NCBI RefSeq assembly: GCF_019443445.1
Contig: NZ_CP080378.1
Location: 372,001 to 436,000 of the forward strand
Reading direction: 5' to 3'
Source of the DNA: Massilia sp. PAMC28688
GTDB taxonomy: Bacteria > Pseudomonadota > Gammaproteobacteria > Burkholderiales > Burkholderiaceae_D
DNA: 64,000 nucleotides
A program made the translations under genes and the position numbers. Under the pieces are notes generated by a model. The model was not told the origin of the DNA. It did no database searches and was given only the letters and a program-made list of their open reading frames with translations. Below are positions 61,705-64,000 of this stretch, piece by piece. Every line of letters starts with the position of its first letter. Within the stretch, counting starts at the first letter, position 1.

Positions 61705-62703
61705 TTATTTGGGCAGGGACTGCCATCGCCACGAATCGGCACACATTTGCGCGATATCGCGCTCCGCGCGCCAGCCAAGCTCCGTCTGCGCAAAGGTCGG
61801 ATCGGCATAGCAGGCGGCGATATCCCCGGGACGGCGCGCCACAATCTGGTAGGGCACGGACTTTCCGCTGGCGCGCTCGAACGCGCGCACCATTTCCAGA
61901 ACACTGTTACCACGCCCGGTTCCCAAATTGTACGCAACAATTCCTGGGGCTGTCGCCAGCTTGCTTAAGGTTTTGACATGACCTGCGGCGAGGTCGACCA
62001 CGTGGATATAATCGCGCAAGCCAGTACCATCGGGGGTCGGATAATCGCCCCCAAATACGGACAGCTTGTCGCGCCGGCCTTCGGCCACTTGCGCGATATA
62101 CGGCACCAGGTTGTTGGGGATGCCGTTGGGCTCTTCGCCAATCAGGCCGCTTTCGTGGGCGCCCACGGGATTGAAGTAGCGCAGCAGGGCGATGCGCCAG
62201 CTCGGGTCCGACTTGTGCAGGTCGCGCAGGATCTCTTCGATAAACAGCTTGCTGCGGCCATATGGATTGGTGGCCGACAGGGGAAAGTCTTCGCGGATGG
62301 GCACCGTGGCCGGATCCCCGTAGACCGTGGCCGACGAACTGAACACGAGCGTCTTGACACCGTGGGCCTGCATGGTCTCAAACAGTGCCACACTGCCGGT
62401 GACGTTATTGTCGTAATAGCGCAAGGGCTGCTCGACCGATTCACCGACCGCCTTCAGGCCAGCGAAGTGAATCACCGCATCGAAGGCATGGGCCGAAAAT
62501 GCCGCGTCCAGCGCGGCCCGGTCGCGGATGTCGCCGACGATATAGGCCAGCGGCTTGCCGCTGATGCGCGCCACCCGTTCGGCGACGCCGGTGGTGGTGT
62601 TGGACAGGTTGTCGTACGCAATCGGCTCATGGCCGGCCGCGATCAGTTCGACGCAGGTGTGGGCACCAATGTAGCCAAGGCCGCCGGTGACGAGAATTTT
62701 CAT
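61705..62703 (-). CDS. galE: UDP-glucose 4-epimerase
   Basis: The 332-residue short-chain dehydrogenase/epimerase starts MKILVTGGLGYIGAHTCVEL (NAD-binding GxxGxxG). The catalytic Ser/Tyr region is VFSSSATVYGDP and NPYGRSKLFIE (Tyr-x3-Lys), followed by the GalE segment ALLRYFNPVGAHESGLIGE. It interconverts UDP-glucose and UDP-galactose. AGGAAG lies before the ATG at 62703; the frame upstream runs through low-quality sequence and is not used. Confidence 0.95.
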   Translation of the reverse strand: MKILVTGGLGYIGAHTCVELIAAGHEPIAYDNLSNTTTGVAERVARISGKPLAYIVGDIRDRAALDAAFSAHAFDAVIHFAGLKAVGESVEQPLRYYDNNVTGSVALFETMQAHGVKTLVFSSSATVYGDPATVPIREDFPLSATNPYGRSKLFIEEILRDLHKSDPSWRIALLRYFNPVGAHESGLIGEEPNGIPNNLVPYIAQVAEGRRDKLSVFGGDYPTPDGTGLRDYIHVVDLAAGHVKTLSKLATAPGIVAYNLGTGRGNSVLEMVRAFERASGKSVPYQIVARRPGDIAACYADPTFAQTELGWRAERDIAQMCADSWRWQSLPK

Positions 62704-62842
62704 GGGTCGCTTCCTGAATAAATGAGAACAAGCCGCCGCGCAGGCATGCGTGCGGCGCGGCCGCGCGCGTCGCCATGCACGGCACGGGCATCGCGGCAGC
62801 GCACAACAGGGCCGCGCTGCTGGCGCAGCGGTGCCGTGCGGA

Positions 62843-63964
62843 TCAGGCCTGGAGCCGGGCCAGCTCGCGCGTGAGTACTTCGACGATGCGCTCGGCGGCC
62901 TTGCCATCCCACAGATGCGGGCGGCGGCCTTGCTTGCCCTGGCCGGCCAGCACCTTGCGCGCCTCGGCGACGATGCGCACGGGATCGGTCCCGACCAGCA
63001 CATTGGAGCCTTCATCGACAGTGACGGGACGCTCGGTGTTTTCGCGAATGGTAATGCAGGGCACGCCCAGTGCCGTCGTTTCTTCCTGCAGGCCGCCGCT
63101 GTCGGTCAAGACGACCGTCGCGTCTTTCCACAGGTTGAGGAAGGACATATACGCCTGTGGTCCCATCAAGGTGATGTTGGGACCGAGATCGATGCCGAAG
63201 CTGGCCAGGTTGGCGCGGGTCCGGGGGTGGACCGGGAATACCAGCGGCAGGTCGGCCGCGATTTCCTTGAGAGCGCCGGCAATGCGGGTCATCATGACCG
63301 CATCATCGACATTACTTGGACGGTGCAGCGTGATGACGCCATAGCGCCCGCCCTGTTCCGCCATGCCGGCCTTGAAGGCTGCCGTTTCATAGCTCGAGGT
63401 ATCGGCAGTGGTCAGTTTGTCGGCCTGGAACAGGACATTGTCGACCATGACGTGGCCAACGTAATGAATGGCGTCATCGCTCTTGCCTTCCTTTTGCAGG
63501 AACTTGACGGCCGACGGTTCGGTAACGAAGAACCAGTCGCTGATGCTGTCGGTGACGAGGCGGTTGATTTCTTCCGGCATGGACATGTCGCCGCTGCGCA
63601 GGCCGGCCTCCACGTGGGCGACGGGGATATTGAGCTTTTTGGCAGAGATCGAACAGGCCAGCGTGGAATTGACGTCGCCCACCACCAGCACCGCCGCAGG
63701 ACGCTCGGCAATGCACAACTCCTCGAACTGCACCATGATCTTGGCGGTCTGGGCCGCGTGGCTGCCGCCGCCGGCGCCCATGAAAATATCGGGCTGAGGA
63801 ATGCCCAGCTCTTCGAAAAACACCTCGTTCATGTCCCGGTCGTAGTGCTGGCCCGTGTGGACAATCTTGAAGGACAGTGCGCTTTGTTGCTGAAGCGCGC
63901 GCACGATCGGGGCGATCTTCATGAAATTTGGCCGGGCGCCGGCGACGAGGTAGATCAGGGACAT
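62843..63964 (-). CDS. wecB: UDP-N-acetylglucosamine 2-epimerase (non-hydrolysing)
   Basis: The 373-residue enzyme makes UDP-N-acetylmannosamine for surface polysaccharide. Family motifs: VAGARPNFMKIAPIVRALQQ, VHTGQHYDRDMNEVFFEELG, ARLRSGDMSMPEE-type segment (GLRSGDMSMPEEINRLV) and LTDSGGLQEETTALGVP. It is the first of the four sugar-nucleotide genes in this window; 139 bp separate it from galE. Confidence 0.95.
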   Translation of the reverse strand: MSLIYLVAGARPNFMKIAPIVRALQQQSALSFKIVHTGQHYDRDMNEVFFEELGIPQPDIFMGAGGGSHAAQTAKIMVQFEELCIAERPAAVLVVGDVNSTLACSISAKKLNIPVAHVEAGLRSGDMSMPEEINRLVTDSISDWFFVTEPSAVKFLQKEGKSDDAIHYVGHVMVDNVLFQADKLTTADTSSYETAAFKAGMAEQGGRYGVITLHRPSNVDDAVMMTRIAGALKEIAADLPLVFPVHPRTRANLASFGIDLGPNITLMGPQAYMSFLNLWKDATVVLTDSGGLQEETTALGVPCITIRENTERPVTVDEGSNVLVGTDPVRIVAEARKVLAGQGKQGRRPHLWDGKAAERIVEVLTRELARLQA

Positions 63965-64000
63965 GGCTGTTCGATTTTTGGCAAAAGGACAATTATAGGA

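Noticed and set aside
1..64000. CRISPR array
   Set aside because: No regularly spaced direct repeats of 25-40 bp with unique spacers. The AATAAAGTCGGTCGG copies are too short, irregularly spaced and inverted between the two sides.
1..64000. tRNA, rRNA or other structured RNA genes
   Set aside because: No cloverleaf-like or rRNA-like stretch was recognised by eye; a tRNAscan/Infernal search would be needed to exclude them.

Overview
The window is a high-GC chromosomal segment from a betaproteobacterium, most likely Oxalobacteraceae (Massilia/Duganella/Janthinobacterium type). This is inferred from protein relatedness and from the gene set: an AcnD/PrpF-type methylcitrate operon, HemP behind a Fur box, the clpS-clpA pair, an EpsA/PEP-CTERM exopolysaccharide locus and a T2SS/MSHA-like cluster. 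No rRNA, tRNA or CRISPR array was seen.

Layout. 1-1143: end of the sulfate-assimilation/siroheme operon (cysN tail, cobA). 1144-5033: an accessory patch with a frameshifted IS5-family transposase, a small inverted-repeat (MITE-like) element, a recurrent intergenic repeat and small orphan genes. 5034-13727: hemP, a GH13-like protein with an altered active site, lptF-lptG-cbiX, divergent pepA, and small exported or unknown proteins. 14191-26467: xth, a 1206-residue PAS/GGDEF/EAL protein, the methylcitrate operon prpB-prpC-acnD-prpF and its divergent regulator prpR. 26476-37472: DUF4304 protein, clpA/clpS, cspA, a hybrid histidine kinase, icd, an RluE-type pseudouridine synthase, rpsT and murJ. 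37473-42258: a second accessory island, lower in GC, holding small orphan genes and an IS1182-family element. 42266-51895: an eleven-gene type II secretion / type IV pilus-like operon on the minus strand. 52012-63964: a PEP-CTERM/exopolysaccharide neighbourhood with EpsA, a response regulator, a PEP-CTERM protein, a large secreted nuclease, and the sugar-nucleotide genes manC, an NDP-sugar pyrophosphorylase, galE and wecB.

How the parts work together. CobA and CbiX both act in siroheme synthesis, which serves the sulfite reductase downstream of CysN. PrpB, PrpC, AcnD and PrpF form the propionate methylcitrate cycle, controlled by PrpR through operators and a sigma-54 promoter visible in the divergent spacer. 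LptF and LptG export LPS. The last 12 kb looks like the regulatory and precursor-supply part of an exopolysaccharide/exosortase system, whose exosortase and glycosyltransferases are probably outside the window.

Most noteworthy: the 37.47-42.26 kb island is bracketed by inverted clusters of the 15-bp word AATAAAGTCGGTCGG (three spaced copies on the left, two close copies on the right), with the same five bases AGGCG outside each cluster. This resembles the ends of Tn7-like (TnsB-type) transposons, but no transposition genes of that kind lie inside. Other points are a GH13 protein lacking two of three catalytic residues, an OmpR/PhoB-type regulator with Glu at the phosphorylation site, and a pseudopilin with no Glu5 and a long charged tail.
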